From contig NZ_JAHLQK010000004.1 in assembly GCF_018919215.1 (NCBI RefSeq), positions 124,001-188,000 on the forward strand: a stretch of DNA of 64,000 nt. The letters are read 5' to 3'. Below, piece by piece: positions 33,451 through 42,418 of this stretch. Origin of the DNA: Alkaliphilus flagellatus. Lineage in GTDB: Bacteria > Bacillota > Clostridia > Peptostreptococcales > Natronincolaceae. The first letter of the stretch is position 1. Each line of letters opens with the position of its first letter. Position numbers and translations under genes: made by a program. The notes beneath the pieces are model-generated. The model was not told where the DNA came from and did not search any database. It was given only the letters and a program-made list of their open reading frames with translations.

Positions 33451-34656
33451 ATCTAAGGCACTAGTTGTTATCATATTACGTATTCTATTTCTATCACCAC
33501 TTAGATTTAACTTTTTAACCTTCGTGGTTCCATTCATACAAATACCTATGTAAGTAAGTCCAACTGGGCTGGTTTCAGTTTCTCCTGCTGGCCCTGCTAT
33601 ACCTGTAACCGATATACCAATGCTAGTGCCTGCAGACTTATATATACCCTCTGCCATTTCTTTGGCTACTTCTTGGCTAACAGCACCATATTTTTCTAAT
33701 GTTTCTGGTTTTACATCTAAAAGTCTTATTTTAGATTGGTTACTATATGTAACAACACCTTCCATAAAAACTGAAGATATACCTGGGTAGTTAATTAGTC
33801 TTCCTGATAACAGTCCACCTGTGCAAGATTCAGCAGTAGCAATAGTCAGTTTATTTTCTATTAAAAGTTCTGCAACAACAGCTTCTAAAGTAGTATCCCC
33901 TTCTCCATATATATTATCACCTAATCTATCTCTTATTTGCTTTTCAACTGGAACAATAAGTTTTTCTGCTTCTTCATATGTAAATCCACTAGCAGCTATT
34001 CTAAGAGTTAAACCTTGAGTCTTTGCATATGGGGCTACTGTTGGATTTGTTTGATTATCCACAATATCCATTATTATCTCTTCCATATGACCTTCACCTA
34101 TTCCAGAGATGTTAAGAACCTTAAATACAAAAACCTTATCTTGATATTTTTTTAAATAAGGAATAACCTCGGTTTCAAATAGTGGAACCATCTCTCTAGG
34201 TGGTCCTGGTAATAAAATTAATTTTTTATCATTATGTTCAACAATACATGCTGGAGCTGTACCATTAGGATTCGGTAAAATAATAGCTCCCTCTGGAAAA
34301 TAGCCCTGTTTTCTATTGCCATCATTTACAGGCAAATTTCTTTTACTGAAAAATTCCTCTATTATTTTTAATGATTCATTATGAGGTACCAGTTTTCTAT
34401 TTAAAAATTTGGCTGCAATTTCCTTAGTCATATCATCTTTTGTAGGTCCAAGTCCTCCTGTTGTAATAATTAAATCTGCTCTTTGAAATGCAACTCTGTA
34501 TGCTTCATATAATCTACCTACATTATCACCAACTACTGATTGATGATATACATCTATTCCTAAACTAGCTAACTCCTTTGCAATATATTGCGCATTAGTA
34601 TTGACTATTTCTCCTAATAGCAATTCTGTTCCAATAGAAATAATTTCTGCCTTCAA
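33415..34656 (-). CDS. cinA: CinA-family protein (competence/damage-inducible, NMN deamidase)
   Basis: A 413-residue two-domain protein: an N-terminal MoaB/MoCF-like domain (KAEIISIGTELLLGEIVNTN, TTGGLGPTKDD) and the C-terminal CinA domain (TIATAESCTGGLLSGRL, SIGISVTGIAGP), which in other bacteria deamidates nicotinamide mononucleotide and recycles pyridine nucleotides. The start was placed at the TTG at 34656, where GAGGTGATAAA fits as ribosome binding site; the longer frame with a GTG at 34665 would overlap it. The usual neighbours pgsA and recA are not in this window. Confidence 0.93.
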   Translation of the reverse strand: MKAEIISIGTELLLGEIVNTNAQYIAKELASLGIDVYHQSVVGDNVGRLYEAYRVAFQRADLIITTGGLGPTKDDMTKEIAAKFLNRKLVPHNESLKIIEEFFSKRNLPVNDGNRKQGYFPEGAIILPNPNGTAPACIVEHNDKKLILLPGPPREMVPLFETEVIPYLKKYQDKVFVFKVLNISGIGEGHMEEIIMDIVDNQTNPTVAPYAKTQGLTLRIAASGFTYEEAEKLIVPVEKQIRDRLGDNIYGEGDTTLEAVVAELLIENKLTIATAESCTGGLLSGRLINYPGISSVFMEGVVTYSNQSKIRLLDVKPETLEKYGAVSQEVAKEMAEGIYKSAGTSIGISVTGIAGPAGETETSPVGLTYIGICMNGTTKVKKLNLSGDRNRIRNMITTSALDLLRREIINFSF

Positions 34657-34788
34657 ATTTATCACCTCATATCTATTAATGTTGCAATATAACTATATAA
34701 AAGCTATTTTTATTGTTAGTAACATCTTCTATTTTACTACAAAATTTCCTTCATTACATATTTAAAATACAAATTAAATTTAAAATAT

Positions 34789-34828
34789 AAGAAGATCCCT
34801 CTTAGTTATAAATAAGAAGGATCTTCTT
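34789..34828 (-). terminator. Terminator of the LysM gene
   Basis: Arms AAGAAGATCC and GGATCTTCTT, extended through CTC/AAG pairs, about 40 bp after the LysM stop. Confidence 0.7.
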
Positions 34829-34864
34829 AGTATAATTATTTTTTTACCTAAATATAAATCTAAT

Positions 34865-36103
34865 CTAGTTTGCTGTTGGAATACAAATTCTTTGACCTAT
34901 TTGTAGATTATTAGGATTTACACCTGGATTAGCTCGTTGTATAGCTTCTACTGTAGTATTAAATCTTTGTGCTAATAGAAAGAATGTATCTCCTGATCTA
35001 ATTGTATATGAAGTTGTTCCAGTTGGGCAGCCTGATGGTGGCGGTGTTGTATCTCCTGGCATACAAATTACTTGACCTATTTGTAGATTATTAGGATTTA
35101 CACCTGGATTAGCTCGTTGTATAGCTTCTACTGTAGTATTAAATCTTTGTGCTAATAGAAAGAATGTATCTCCTGATCTAATTGTATATGGAGTTGTTCC
35201 AGCTGGGCAGCCTGGTGTTGGTGGTGTGCCTGGCATACAAATTACTTGACCTATTTGTAGATTATTAGGATCTACACCTGGATTAGCTCGTTGTATAGCT
35301 TCTACTGTAGTATTAAATCTTTGTGCTAATAGGAAGAATGTATCTCCTGATCTAATTGTATATGGAGTTGTTCCAGCTGGGCAGCCTGGTGTTGGTGGTA
35401 TGCCTGGCATACAAATTACTTGACCTATTTGTAGATTATTAGGATCTACACCTGGATTAGCTCGTTGTATAGCTTCTACTGTAGTATTAAATCTTTGTGC
35501 TAATAGGAAGAATGTATCTCCTGATCTAATTGTATATGGAGTTGTTCCAGCTGGGCAGCCTGGCGGCGTAGGTCCTGGTATGCAAATTCTCTGTCCTATC
35601 ATCAGATTATCAGGATCTACATTTGGATTAGCTGCAATTAATGCATCTAAACTAACATTGAATCTTCTAGCTATGGAGAAAAATGTATCTCCTGCTCTAA
35701 TAATATAAGGCATTGTTCCTGCTGGACAAGTAACTGGTGGCGGCGGTGTAGGTCCTGGTATACAAATTACCTGACCAATGTATAATGCATCTGGATTTAC
35801 ATTTGGATTAGCATTAAGTAGTGCATCTAAACTAACATTGAATCTTCTAGCTATGGAGAAGAATGTGTCTCCAGCCCTAATAGTATAGTAGTTTCCTCCT
35901 GGGCATGGTGGAAAAGGAATAGGTATACAAATTATTTGACCTATACATAATGCATTAGGATTTACATTTGGATTAGCTGCAATAAGAGCTGCCACAGTTG
36001 TATTATATCTAATAGCTATACTATAAAATGTATCCCCTGCTTTTATCATATAAGATGTAGTACCCATAGGGCATGTATTTGGTTTCTTACTGTTATAATA
36101 CAT
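34865..36103 (-). CDS. Seven-LysM-repeat protein (spore coat/cortex type)
   Basis: 412 residues made almost wholly of seven LysM domains of about 55 residues, each with (S/A)GDTF near its start and IGQ(V/R)ICxP at its end, separated by Pro/Gly linkers with CP pairs. LysM binds N-acetylglucosamine polymers of peptidoglycan. There is no signal peptide, which fits spore-coat LysM proteins such as SafA that are made in the mother cell. Modules 4-7 are nearly identical in DNA, a sign of recent tandem duplication. AAGGAGGTTAATCC precedes the ATG. Confidence 0.88.
   Translation of the reverse strand: MYYNSKKPNTCPMGTTSYMIKAGDTFYSIAIRYNTTVAALIAANPNVNPNALCIGQIICIPIPFPPCPGGNYYTIRAGDTFFSIARRFNVSLDALLNANPNVNPDALYIGQVICIPGPTPPPPVTCPAGTMPYIIRAGDTFFSIARRFNVSLDALIAANPNVDPDNLMIGQRICIPGPTPPGCPAGTTPYTIRSGDTFFLLAQRFNTTVEAIQRANPGVDPNNLQIGQVICMPGIPPTPGCPAGTTPYTIRSGDTFFLLAQRFNTTVEAIQRANPGVDPNNLQIGQVICMPGTPPTPGCPAGTTPYTIRSGDTFFLLAQRFNTTVEAIQRANPGVNPNNLQIGQVICMPGDTTPPPSGCPTGTTSYTIRSGDTFFLLAQRFNTTVEAIQRANPGVNPNNLQIGQRICIPTAN
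34880..35570. repeat. Tandem DNA repeats inside the LysM gene
   Basis: Four near-identical units of about 180 bp (modules 7, 6, 5 and 4 in plus-strand order) differ by only a few bases each; the Pro-rich linkers are the most variable part. The array could expand or contract by recombination, and could be collapsed in short-read assemblies. Confidence 0.85.
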
Positions 36104-36297
36104 GGATTAACCTCCTTATTAATTTTGTATATACACCAAAATATACTTACTACAGTATATTCTAGAAGTTAAAAGTTGTTCTGAAATTATAATATTTTTT
36201 TAAAAAAAATTTAGTTTGTTTCAATAATCGAGTAAGAGATAAATATTTCTTTTATCCCATTTACCTGATAAAAATTTGCTCTAAACAAAAAAACAGC

Positions 36298-36361
36298 ATA
36301 GCTCAGATTATCAATAAACCCATAAGTTAAAACTTATGGGTTTATTGATAATCTGAGCTAT
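36298..36361 (-). terminator. Exceptionally long perfect terminator hairpin
   Basis: A perfect 31-bp inverted repeat with a two-base loop (starts ATAGCTCAGATTATCAATAA), followed on the minus strand by GCTGTTTTTTT. It lies 29 bp after the amidase stop codon. Confidence 0.8.
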
Positions 36362-36389
36362 ATGTAATAATCTCTATTTCTCATCGGCA

Positions 36390-37883
36390 TTATTTTGTTT
36401 CTTCAAAATATCTAACAGTTGATTTAAACATAGCCTCTGCAACTTGTTGACGATATTGGCTTGTTGCAAGTTTTGCCTCATCTCCAGCATTCGTTAAAAA
36501 TCCTGTTTCTGTTAAAACTGCTGGCATAGTTGTATTTCTAAGAACATACAGATCTCCTGCTTTTGCTCCTCTACTATTTATGTTTAGGTTTTTAATCATT
36601 TCGGCTTGAAATATTTGGGCAAGCTTTTTATTATCTCTATTATCTAATGGGTTTTTTTCACTAGGATAGTAAAAGTTTTCTAATCCATTAGCTGTATTAG
36701 TCAGAGCAGCATTTGCGTGAATACTAACAAATAAGTCTGCATTTAACTTATTCGCGGTATCTACACGATCCTGTAGACTTACATATCGGTCGTCAACACG
36801 GGTCATATAAGTTTTAAATCCCGCTCCTGTTAATAATTTATTGAGCCTTGTAGCAATATCCAACACAATTTCTGCTTCATGCAGCTTAAGTGTTGAGGAA
36901 ATAGCTCCTGGATCCTTACCACCATGCCCAGGGTCGATAACAATAAGTCTTTCTCTATCATTACTAGTGTTCTTAACAAAATCTATTACAATCTCTACAT
37001 TTTTTTCATCAAAAGTTATTTCATATTCAATTAGTTTTCCAAGGTCGACTACAACTCTAGTTATAAATGGATCATTTTGAAATTGTGATACTCTAACACC
37101 TTTTATTACATCACTACTGATCGGAATGTTTAAAGTTCCATTATTCTCTAGTTTATTTTTGTCACTTAAATTGAATTTTGCATTGGTTACATCAATTACC
37201 AATCTCTCAGGATTTGCTAACTTAAATTGTTTATAGTCAGCTTTTTTTGATGTTTTAATACGAACTTGAGGCGTAGAACCATCCATTTCAACCCTAACAT
37301 CTGTAATGTCTGAAACATTTTCTTGTGGCGGGATTGGTTCCTTTTCGGACTCATCCTCTGACTCATTAGGAATATCGATTAAAGCAGTCCAGGTTTCTTG
37401 ATCCCACTCTACATTAAGTCCAAGCTCCTCTGCAAAAAAACGAATTGGTACCATAGTCCTACTAGTATTGCCTAATGTAAGAAGCTTTGCAGGGATATTA
37501 TCTGGAAGTTTTTTTTGAACACCATTAACCGTAGCAATAGGACTATCAATTTTTAAAATGATTTCCTTATCATTAGTCTTAACTTTTACTTCGTACTTAA
37601 CTTGATCCCATTCGATATCCGCATTTAGTTTGTCCTCTAAATGTTCTACAATCATTCTTAATGGTACTAATGTTCTTGCTTGATTATTGATTAGATAAAG
37701 TACAGGAGGTACATCCGCAGATTTTACCACTTTGTTGTCTATTTTAAGATTTACTGCTTGGAAGCTTCTTACTTTACCATTTTCTTTCAGCGAAATCTTA
37801 TTTGGAGATACATTTGCAAAAGAAATAGTAAAAGAAGCGATAAAAATTATTAGTACTAATATGCTCGAAATTAATTTTTTCAT
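36390..37883 (-). CDS. N-acetylmuramoyl-L-alanine amidase (Amidase_3) with stalk and AMIN domains
   Basis: 497 residues. Signal peptide (1-23), a copper-amine-oxidase-type stalk domain with ARTLVPLRM and SRTMVPIRFFAEELGL repeats (about 30-170), an AMIN domain (about 195-295) and the Amidase_3 catalytic domain (about 310-497). The zinc ligands lie in VIDPGHGGKDPGA, the Glu of KLHEAE and FVSIHANA, with the catalytic Glu in LTETGF. It cleaves the lactyl-alanine bond of peptidoglycan outside the cell. AATAGGAGGGACCA precedes the ATG. Monocistronic. Confidence 0.93.
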   Translation of the reverse strand: MKKLISSILVLIIFIASFTISFANVSPNKISLKENGKVRSFQAVNLKIDNKVVKSADVPPVLYLINNQARTLVPLRMIVEHLEDKLNADIEWDQVKYEVKVKTNDKEIILKIDSPIATVNGVQKKLPDNIPAKLLTLGNTSRTMVPIRFFAEELGLNVEWDQETWTALIDIPNESEDESEKEPIPPQENVSDITDVRVEMDGSTPQVRIKTSKKADYKQFKLANPERLVIDVTNAKFNLSDKNKLENNGTLNIPISSDVIKGVRVSQFQNDPFITRVVVDLGKLIEYEITFDEKNVEIVIDFVKNTSNDRERLIVIDPGHGGKDPGAISSTLKLHEAEIVLDIATRLNKLLTGAGFKTYMTRVDDRYVSLQDRVDTANKLNADLFVSIHANAALTNTANGLENFYYPSEKNPLDNRDNKKLAQIFQAEMIKNLNINSRGAKAGDLYVLRNTTMPAVLTETGFLTNAGDEAKLATSQYRQQVAEAMFKSTVRYFEETK

Positions 37884-38110
37884 TGGTCCCTCCTATTCTT
37901 TTGTTAATAATTTGAAAATTATTAACACCTATACTATAGATTTCTATTACCAATTGTCTTGCGTTACTATTATTTATATCACTATGTAAAATCTTATGTC
38001 AACGAATCTAGGAAATTGTAATTAAGATGTAATAATACTGTAGTTTTTGGCAAATAAAATAGAAAAAAGTTCTATATAATACCAAAATATACATATAGAA
38101 TACAAGAAAC

Positions 38111-38132
38111 CCATCGTAAGATTACGATGGGC
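38111..38132 (-). terminator. Terminator of the ABC exporter operon
   Basis: Stem cccatcgtaa / ttacgatggg, followed on the minus strand by TTTCTTG; it lies directly past the second exporter gene. Confidence 0.65.
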
Positions 38133-38144
38133 CCATTAATTCGA

Positions 38145-39971
38145 TTAATTACTTAATATTTTTTTACCCTGTTCTTCTAAAAACTGATTTGTATAGAGTT
38201 TATAATAGTATCCTTTTTTATTAATCAGTTGATTATGATCACCTTGTTCAATCATTTTACCGTCTCTAATAACTAGAATACGATCTGCAGATCTAATAGT
38301 TGATAGACGGTGGGCTATAATAAAGCTGGTTCTACCCTTTAATACCTTATTAATAGCTTTTTGAATCATCTGCTCCGTTTCTGTGTCAATAGAAGATGTA
38401 GCTTCGTCTAGAATAAATATCCTTGGGTCGGCTAATATAGCTCTTGCAAAGGAAACAAGTTGCTTTTCGCCCGTTGATAACATACCTCCACCTTCTCCAA
38501 CCTCTGTATCATAGCCTTTTTCTAATTTCATAATAAAATCATGGGCATTTACTAATTTAGCTGCCCTTATTATATCTACTTCACTAGCATCCAGTTTACC
38601 ATATCTAATGTTATCTTTAATTGTTCCACTAAATAAATGTGGATTCTGCAACACATAACCTAAATTGCTATGAAGCCATAATAAAGGTCTCTGTCTATAG
38701 TCTATTCCATCAATTAGGATTTGACCCGAAGTAGGCTCATAAAAACGACAAGCCAAATTAACTATAGTACTTTTTCCTGATCCAGTTTCTCCTACTAATG
38801 CTATTGTTTCTCCAGCCTTTACATCCAAATTAAAATTTTCTAAGATAGGCTCTTCTACATTATAAGCAAAGGATACATTTTTGAATGTAATATTTCCATT
38901 CAATGAAGGCCAGTTTTTCCTGTTAGAATTAAAATCTTCTCCATATAATTCCTTTACCTCATCACTATCTTTAATTTCTGGCTCTGTATTTATCATAGAA
39001 AGAACTCTTTCAGCTGAAGCATGAGCTGATTGAAACTCTGCAAGAACTCTAGCAATTTCACGAACTGGTTCAAAAAATTGAATTGTATAAGAGATGAAGG
39101 CTACTAATGTACCATAACTAATTAGGGTTAAAATAACACCTTCTCCACCTCGCCATAGTGCTAGGGCAGTTCCTATGCTAGATAATGTTAAAATTATAGG
39201 CAAATAAAGTGCTGAAAAAATCGCTGCTCTTATGGAATGTGTTCTCATTTCACCAGTAATTTCTTTAAATTCGTTTAAATTTTCTTCTTCTCTATTTAAT
39301 ATTTTTGTTGTCTTTGCACCCATAATTCCTTCATTGAATACCCCAGTAATACGGGAGTTGAATTTACGTACCCTCCTATGACTACTTAGCATTTTTTTCT
39401 GAAAATATATACTAATAATAGCTAGAAATGGTATTACAGAGAGTGTAATTAAAGCCAACTTCGAATTTAAGTAAATCATAACAATCATAATAGCTACCAT
39501 TTTTGCAAATCCCCATACTAAATCAACTAGTCCCCAAGAAATAGTTTCACCAAGTCTTAATACGTCCGATGTCATTCTTGCCATCAGCCATCCAACTGCT
39601 TTATTATCATAATAGGAAAAGGAAAGTTCTTGCAGTCTCTTAAATCCAAGCTTCCTTATATCATAACATAATCCTGTTTCTATACTCCCTGCTAGTGCAA
39701 TTAAAAGCCACACACAAATAGCTAAAATCATAACCAGTATAGCATAAACTATACCAAATCCTTTGATACCATCAGTTACTCCTGGTATAATAAAATTATC
39801 TATGGCTATCTTTGTCATATATGGAAAAACAGCCTCAATAAATGCCACAACTATCATAACTATGGACAAGGATATTAGCTCTTTTTTGTAAGGTTTAGTG
39901 TATTTAAATAAATTTCTCCATAGCTTTAAGTCAAGTCCCTTTTCATAATCCTGTTCTTTATGTTCATTCAT
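38145..39971 (-). CDS. ABC exporter half-transporter, subunit with intact Walker B Glu
   Basis: 608 residues: six-helix ABC_membrane domain (about 25-330) and nucleotide-binding domain with Walker A GETGSGKS, Walker B FILDEATSS (catalytic Glu present) and a deviant signature LSTGEKQ in place of LSGGQ. It pairs with the upstream gene, whose defects are reciprocal, as in BmrCD/LmrCD-type heterodimeric multidrug exporters. AGCGAGGTGACTAGTA precedes the ATG. The gap to the upstream gene is 44 bp, so both are in one operon. Confidence 0.92.
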   Translation of the reverse strand: MNEHKEQDYEKGLDLKLWRNLFKYTKPYKKELISLSIVMIVVAFIEAVFPYMTKIAIDNFIIPGVTDGIKGFGIVYAILVMILAICVWLLIALAGSIETGLCYDIRKLGFKRLQELSFSYYDNKAVGWLMARMTSDVLRLGETISWGLVDLVWGFAKMVAIMIVMIYLNSKLALITLSVIPFLAIISIYFQKKMLSSHRRVRKFNSRITGVFNEGIMGAKTTKILNREEENLNEFKEITGEMRTHSIRAAIFSALYLPIILTLSSIGTALALWRGGEGVILTLISYGTLVAFISYTIQFFEPVREIARVLAEFQSAHASAERVLSMINTEPEIKDSDEVKELYGEDFNSNRKNWPSLNGNITFKNVSFAYNVEEPILENFNLDVKAGETIALVGETGSGKSTIVNLACRFYEPTSGQILIDGIDYRQRPLLWLHSNLGYVLQNPHLFSGTIKDNIRYGKLDASEVDIIRAAKLVNAHDFIMKLEKGYDTEVGEGGGMLSTGEKQLVSFARAILADPRIFILDEATSSIDTETEQMIQKAINKVLKGRTSFIIAHRLSTIRSADRILVIRDGKMIEQGDHNQLINKKGYYYKLYTNQFLEEQGKKILSN

Positions 39972-40015
39972 TACTAGTCACCTCGCTCATTAACTATATA
40001 TATTTAATAATATTT

Positions 40016-41827
40016 CTATACGCTTTTAGCAGCAATAGTTTCTGCTCCTCCCTCAAGAGAGTTTTGAATTTCCCATACTCTTCTATAAAGACCCTGCTTC
40101 TTCATAAGCTCTGTATGATTACCCATTTCAGTAATCCTCCCTTTCTCTAGTACAATAATACAGTCTGCTTCTGAAAGAGTTGTTATTCTATGAGAAATAA
40201 TAAAAGTTGTAGCTTTATTTTTACGCTCTTTTAAAGCCATTCTAATTTCGTTATCTGTCTCTGTATCTACAGCACTTAAAGAATCATCAAATACTACTAT
40301 AGGACTCTCCGTAATTAAAGTTCTAGCTATAGCTACCCTTTGCTTTTGTCCTCCTGATAATGACACACCTCGTTCGCCTACCATAGTATCGTAGCCTTGA
40401 TCAAAGTCTAAAATAGTATTGTGAATTGATGCAATATTAGCCACTTGAAAAACCTCTTCATCAGATGAGCATGTCTTTGCTAATCTAATATTTTCTTTTA
40501 TAGATTTAGCAAATAGAAATGGTTCTTGAAGTACAATACCTATTTTTTTGCGAATCCATTTTTTATCTATAGTTTTTAACTCATGTCCATCAACCTTAAT
40601 AGAACCTTTTTGGTAATCATATAATCTAGCCATTAGGTATACTAATGTGCTTTTTCCCGATCCGGTTGGACCTAGTATTGCAATTGTCTGCCCCTCTTTT
40701 ACTTCAAATGAAATGTTTTTAAGAACAGGCTTCCCCTTTTCATATTCAAAAGAAACATTTTCAAATTTAATATTTCCTTTAATAATCGGTTCTTTACCAC
40801 TTTCAATCATAATTTCCCTTGGCTGATCTAAAATATTTTGTATTCGCTCTACAGCAACTAAGGCCTTACCCATATCAGCTATAATTCTACCCATTTGTCT
40901 AATTGGCCATAGAAGCATACCTTCGTATGTTGTAAATACAACTAATGTTCCTAGGGTAATAATCCCCTTTGATGTCCAGTATGCTCCAACTACAAGTACT
41001 AGAGCAATTTGGAGCATACACAGAAAATCTGAAAGTGACCAATACCAAGCTAGTAATCTAATCATTCTATTAGTTAATCCTCGATGAATAGCATTCTTTT
41101 CCTCAAATTTATCAATCTCATAGCTCTGTCTTGCAAAAGCTCTTACTACTCTTACTCCAGTTAAATTTTCCTGTAAAACCGTAGACATACTAGCCTCTGA
41201 TTCATCATAAAGTTGAAAAGCTGCCTTTATCTTTATAAAGAAAACAACAGCAAAAATAAATATTAGAGGTACTGCTATCATAGAAACAAGAGTCATTTTT
41301 ACATTTAGACTTAACATTATATATGAAATGAAGGACAGCATAAAAAGCGCATTACCTATTTCCACAAATTGCACACCTAGAAATCTTCTTATGGTTTCTA
41401 CATCCGATGTACACCTCTGTATTAAATCTCCTGTTTCCGCCTTTACATGATATTCATAAGGAAGATGTTGTAGATGATCGTATAGTGTTTCTCTAATTTG
41501 CTTTGCAGTGGATTCAGCAGCTACAGAAGCTAATTTACCTTTTAGGTATAAAAAAATTCCAGTAATAATTGTTAAAATTACTAAACTTCCTGCTATAATC
41601 CAAAGATTATTTTGTAATATTTTTACTCCTCCTAACCTATTAACCAGGCTAGTAATAGCCCCAGCATCTTCTAAAGGAGTATTTCCTATAATTGAATCTA
41701 TTGTTGTCTTAATTATAAGAGGATTCAACACATTTAAAAGGGTGGCTATTCCAATACTAATAATAGCTCCCATATAGATTAACCTATTACCCTTCATATA
41801 TTTCCAAATCAATTTTATATTTCTCAC
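40016..41827 (-). CDS. ABC exporter half-transporter, subunit with degenerate Walker B
   Basis: 603 residues with an ABC_membrane domain and a nucleotide-binding domain. Walker A GPTGSGKS and signature VSLSGGQKQRVAIAR are canonical, but Walker B reads VVFDDSLSA, with Asp where the catalytic Glu should be. This matches the BmrC/LmrC-type partner of a heterodimer in which one ATP site is non-hydrolytic. The start is a GTG at 41827 behind GTGAGGACAG. The leader upstream carries a hairpin and a mini-ORF (see 41878-41957), which may regulate the operon. Confidence 0.92.
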   Translation of the reverse strand: MRNIKLIWKYMKGNRLIYMGAIISIGIATLLNVLNPLIIKTTIDSIIGNTPLEDAGAITSLVNRLGGVKILQNNLWIIAGSLVILTIITGIFLYLKGKLASVAAESTAKQIRETLYDHLQHLPYEYHVKAETGDLIQRCTSDVETIRRFLGVQFVEIGNALFMLSFISYIMLSLNVKMTLVSMIAVPLIFIFAVVFFIKIKAAFQLYDESEASMSTVLQENLTGVRVVRAFARQSYEIDKFEEKNAIHRGLTNRMIRLLAWYWSLSDFLCMLQIALVLVVGAYWTSKGIITLGTLVVFTTYEGMLLWPIRQMGRIIADMGKALVAVERIQNILDQPREIMIESGKEPIIKGNIKFENVSFEYEKGKPVLKNISFEVKEGQTIAILGPTGSGKSTLVYLMARLYDYQKGSIKVDGHELKTIDKKWIRKKIGIVLQEPFLFAKSIKENIRLAKTCSSDEEVFQVANIASIHNTILDFDQGYDTMVGERGVSLSGGQKQRVAIARTLITESPIVVFDDSLSAVDTETDNEIRMALKERKNKATTFIISHRITTLSEADCIIVLEKGRITEMGNHTELMKKQGLYRRVWEIQNSLEGGAETIAAKSV

Positions 41828-41877
41828 TATTCTGTCCTCACTTTCCTAATAATTGTCTAGATTTTAATTATTAAACA

Positions 41878-41892
41878 TTAAATAAGCGACAT
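41878..41892 (-). CDS. Four-residue mini-ORF in the exporter leader
   Basis: ATG TCG CTT ATT TAA preceded by AAGGGGTGAGGGGA, a ribosome binding site out of proportion for so short a frame. It lies between a terminator-like hairpin (41928-41957) and the exporter start, where ribosome-mediated control would be placed. It could equally be chance. Confidence 0.35.
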   Translation of the reverse strand: MSLI

Positions 41893-41927
41893 TCCCCTCA
41901 CCCCTTAATATATAGGTACAAAAATAA

Positions 41928-41957
41928 AAGACCTAAGAAAGTATCTTCCTAGGCCTT
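41928..41957 (-). terminator. Terminator-like hairpin in the exporter leader (possible attenuator)
   Basis: Arms CCTA-GAAAG and CTTCCTAGG close on a three-base loop, followed on the minus strand by TTTTATTTTT. A similar hairpin (42046-42069) already ends the upstream gene, so this one may attenuate transcription into the exporter. Confidence 0.55.
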
Positions 41958-42045
41958 ATTAATTCTTAACACAAAACAATAATTAAATTTAACAGTAATA
42001 TAAAAAAACTGCAAACTTAGTTTGTATTAAACAAACAATAAAAAA

Positions 42046-42069
42046 CCTAGAAAGGTAAACCTTCCTAGG
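42046..42069 (-). terminator. Terminator of the 49-residue gene
   Basis: Stem CCTAG-AAGG / CCTTCCTAGG with loop taaa and TTTTTTATTG after it on the minus strand, 13 bp past the stop. Confidence 0.75.
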
Positions 42070-42081
42070 CAATAAATTCTT

Positions 42082-42231
42082 TTATTTATTGTCAAAGATG
42101 ATCCACTTTCTCTTAGCTAACATATTATTTAATTTTGGACGCACTACTCCTGTAGTAGCAATAAATACTGTAGTATTATTCATTTTAATTATTTTGTTAT
42201 CAATTTGGTTAACTAAGCTAAGTGATTTCAT
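42082..42231 (-). CDS. Small protein of unknown function
   Basis: 49 residues (MKSLSLVNQIDNKIIKM ... FIATTGVVRPKLNNML). The start at 42231 is set by TTAGGAGGTGAAAAG directly upstream; a longer frame to 42330 would put this site inside the gene. No membrane segment in the short form. Family not recognised, but the strong ribosome binding site and own terminator support a real gene. Confidence 0.6.
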   Translation of the reverse strand: MKSLSLVNQIDNKIIKMNNTTVFIATTGVVRPKLNNMLAKRKWIIFDNK

Positions 42232-42418
42232 CTTTTCACCTCCTAAATGTATTATCAGTAAAATTATACCATGTGCAAGAATTATTGGCAATACATTTTG
42301 AATAATTTTAAGAATTTTTTTAAAATACACACTGTATATTATAACTACACTTTTAAAGCTCTTATAGAGATAGTCTTACCTTATCTATATTATTTCTGTT
42401 AAATTGTAAATATACCTA

